Assembly (NCBI GenBank): GCA_945834545.1
Contig: CAMAHO010000117.1
Location: 1 to 7,502, forward strand
Reading direction: 5' to 3'
Origin: an uncultured Lachnospiraceae bacterium
Lineage (GTDB): Bacteria > Bacillota > Clostridia > Lachnospirales > Lachnospiraceae
Length of the DNA stretch: 7,502 bases
The notes under the pieces were generated by a model. That model made no database searches, was not told where the DNA came from, and saw only the letters and a program-made list of their open reading frames with translations. The translations under genes were made by a program, and so were the position numbers. Below are positions 6,518-7,502 of the stretch, one piece after another. How positions within the stretch are numbered: the first letter of the stretch is position 1; every line of letters starts with the position of its first letter.

Positions 6518-6560
6518 ACAAGATATAGGGCTCGGTTTGCTCAAAGAAACAAGATATAGT
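6518..6560 (+). promoter_or_regulatory. Pair of NrdR-box-like repeats upstream of nrdD
   Basis: ACAAGATATAG is present at 6518-6528 and again, identical over 11 bases, at 6549-6559 (followed by T, giving ACAAGATATAGT). The offset is 31 bp, three helical turns. NrdR, the ATP-cone repressor of ribonucleotide reductase genes, is known to bind paired AT-rich boxes of this kind (consensus about ACAC-A-ATAT-T-GTGT) at about that spacing. The pair lies just downstream of the predicted transcription start, suiting repression. The nrdR gene itself is not in the window. Confidence 0.75.
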
Positions 6561-6577
6561 ATTGATAGGAGAGGCTA

Positions 6578-7502
6578 ATGAGTAGTAATTTTGATGTTAC
6601 GGATACAGATAATTTTGACTATGGCAGTGCTTATAAACCGGAAAAACAGGTTTACGTAGTAAAAAAAGATGGAAGTAAGGAATTGTTTAATGTTCAGAAG
6701 GTTATCAATGCTGTTGGAAAGAGTGCCTATCGAGCATTGACTAAGTTTTCACCTGATGAAAAGAAATTGATTTGTAAGTTTGTCTTGGATAAGGTAAATG
6801 AGCTGGAGTGTGATGAAGTGCCTATTCCTATTATGCACAACATCGTTGAGAGTGCACTGGAACAGGTAAAGCCTGTTGTGGCAAAGAGCTATCGAGATTA
6901 CCGCAATTACAAGCAGGATTTTGTGCGCATGCTGGATGATGTATATAAGAAAAGTCAATCCATCATGTATATCGGCGATAAGGAAAACGCCAATACTGAC
7001 TCAGCCCTGGTTTCTACAAAGAGAAGCTTAATCTTTAATCAGCTAAATAAGGAGCTCTACCAAAAGTTTTTCCTTACTACAGAGGAAATCCAAGCTTGCA
7101 GGGATGGTTATATTTATGTGCACGATATGTCTGCAAGAAGAGATACCATGAATTGCTGTTTGTTTGATGTGCAGAGTGTACTGACCGGTGGTTTTGAAAT
7201 GGGTAACATTTGGTACAACGAACCTAAGACCTTGGATGTTGCCTTTGATGTGATTGGTGACATTGTATTAAGCGCTGCAAGTCAGCAGTATGGGGGATTT
7301 ACAGTTCCCTGCGTGGATCAGATTTTGGAGCCTTATGCACAGAAATCTTACGATAAATATGTGAAAAAATATATCGAGCTTGGTATTCCTCAGGAAAAGG
7401 CGGAGGAGGTTGCTTATCAGGACGTGGTAAAGGAATTTGAGCAGGGCTTCCAAGGTTGGGAATATAAGTTTAACACAGTAGCTAGTTCAAGGGGAGATTA
7501 TC
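6578..7502 (+). CDS. nrdD: Anaerobic (class III) ribonucleoside-triphosphate reductase, large subunit, 3'-truncated by the window
   Basis: The enzyme reduces ribonucleoside triphosphates to deoxy forms under anoxia with a glycyl radical installed by NrdG. The frame opens at ATG 6578, behind AGGAG (6567-6571) at 6 bases' spacing, and is still open at the right edge: 308 codons visible, under half of the usual length of about 700. After an acidic, Asp-rich N-terminus (1-20), residues about 24-118 form an ATP-cone allosteric domain (VYVVKKDGSKELFNVQKVINAV, shortened here to its start V25-G32, and YRDYRNYK at 105-112). The catalytic domain then begins, with the family stretches YVHDMSARRDTMNCCLFDVQ (two cysteines at 193-194) and QQYGGFTVPCVDQILEPY. 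The C-terminal glycyl-radical loop and Cys-rich zinc site lie beyond the window, as would nrdG. Regulation by NrdR is suggested by the box pair upstream. Confidence 0.95.
   Translation, partial: MSSNFDVTDTDNFDYGSAYKPEKQVYVVKKDGSKELFNVQKVINAVGKSAYRALTKFSPDEKKLICKFVLDKVNELECDEVPIPIMHNIVESALEQVKPVVAKSYRDYRNYKQDFVRMLDDVYKKSQSIMYIGDKENANTDSALVSTKRSLIFNQLNKELYQKFFLTTEEIQACRDGYIYVHDMSARRDTMNCCLFDVQSVLTGGFEMGNIWYNEPKTLDVAFDVIGDIVLSAASQQYGGFTVPCVDQILEPYAQKSYDKYVKKYIELGIPQEKAEEVAYQDVVKEFEQGFQGWEYKFNTVASSRGDY

Noticed and set aside
6749..7453. Minus-strand open frames at 6749-6958 and 7268-7453
   Set aside because: They are antisense to conserved nrdD coding sequence.

Overview
The window looks like chromosomal DNA of a low-GC, strictly or facultatively anaerobic Firmicute, most likely a Lachnospiraceae-type Clostridium relative. 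The evidence is AT-rich intergenic DNA, strong AGGAGG-type ribosome binding sites, good sigma-A promoters, a large LplA/YtcQ-like sugar-binding lipoprotein with its two permeases but no ATPase, and a class III (oxygen-sensitive) ribonucleotide reductase. No mobile element, CRISPR array, tRNA or rRNA is visible. Genus-level placement is inference.

Layout from left to right: (1) the 3' part of a membrane-anchored MutS-like ATPase gene, whose reading frame is open back to the left window edge; (2) a convergent AraC-family regulator gene that overlaps it by 3-4 bases; (3) a divergent control region at about 2236-2431; (4) an ABC importer operon of LplB-like permease, YtcP/UgpE-like permease and solute-binding lipoprotein, closed by a strong intrinsic terminator at about 6056-6085; (5) a 49-residue single-span membrane protein gene with its own promoter and terminator; (6) the 5' part of nrdD, with its own promoter and two NrdR-box-like repeats 31 bp apart.

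The AraC-type protein, through its cupin N-terminal domain, probably senses an effector related to the imported carbohydrate and controls the importer. The intergenic region supports this: an 11-bp direct repeat (10 of 11 bases identical) with a 21-bp period lies over the -35 regions of both divergent promoters. This is the geometry expected of an AraC-type activator of the importer that also represses its own gene. The importer must borrow an ATPase encoded elsewhere (MsmX-type sharing is known for this family). A small hairpin with a U-run sits between the second permease and the binding protein and may set their relative expression.

I see no clearly new multi-gene system. The most interesting points are the AraC operator architecture, the NrdR box pair, the independent micro-protein gene and the membrane MutS-like ATPase. 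Three gene starts inside the window (first permease, second permease, 49-residue protein) are supported by ribosome binding sites. The first two give starts downstream of the longest open frames.
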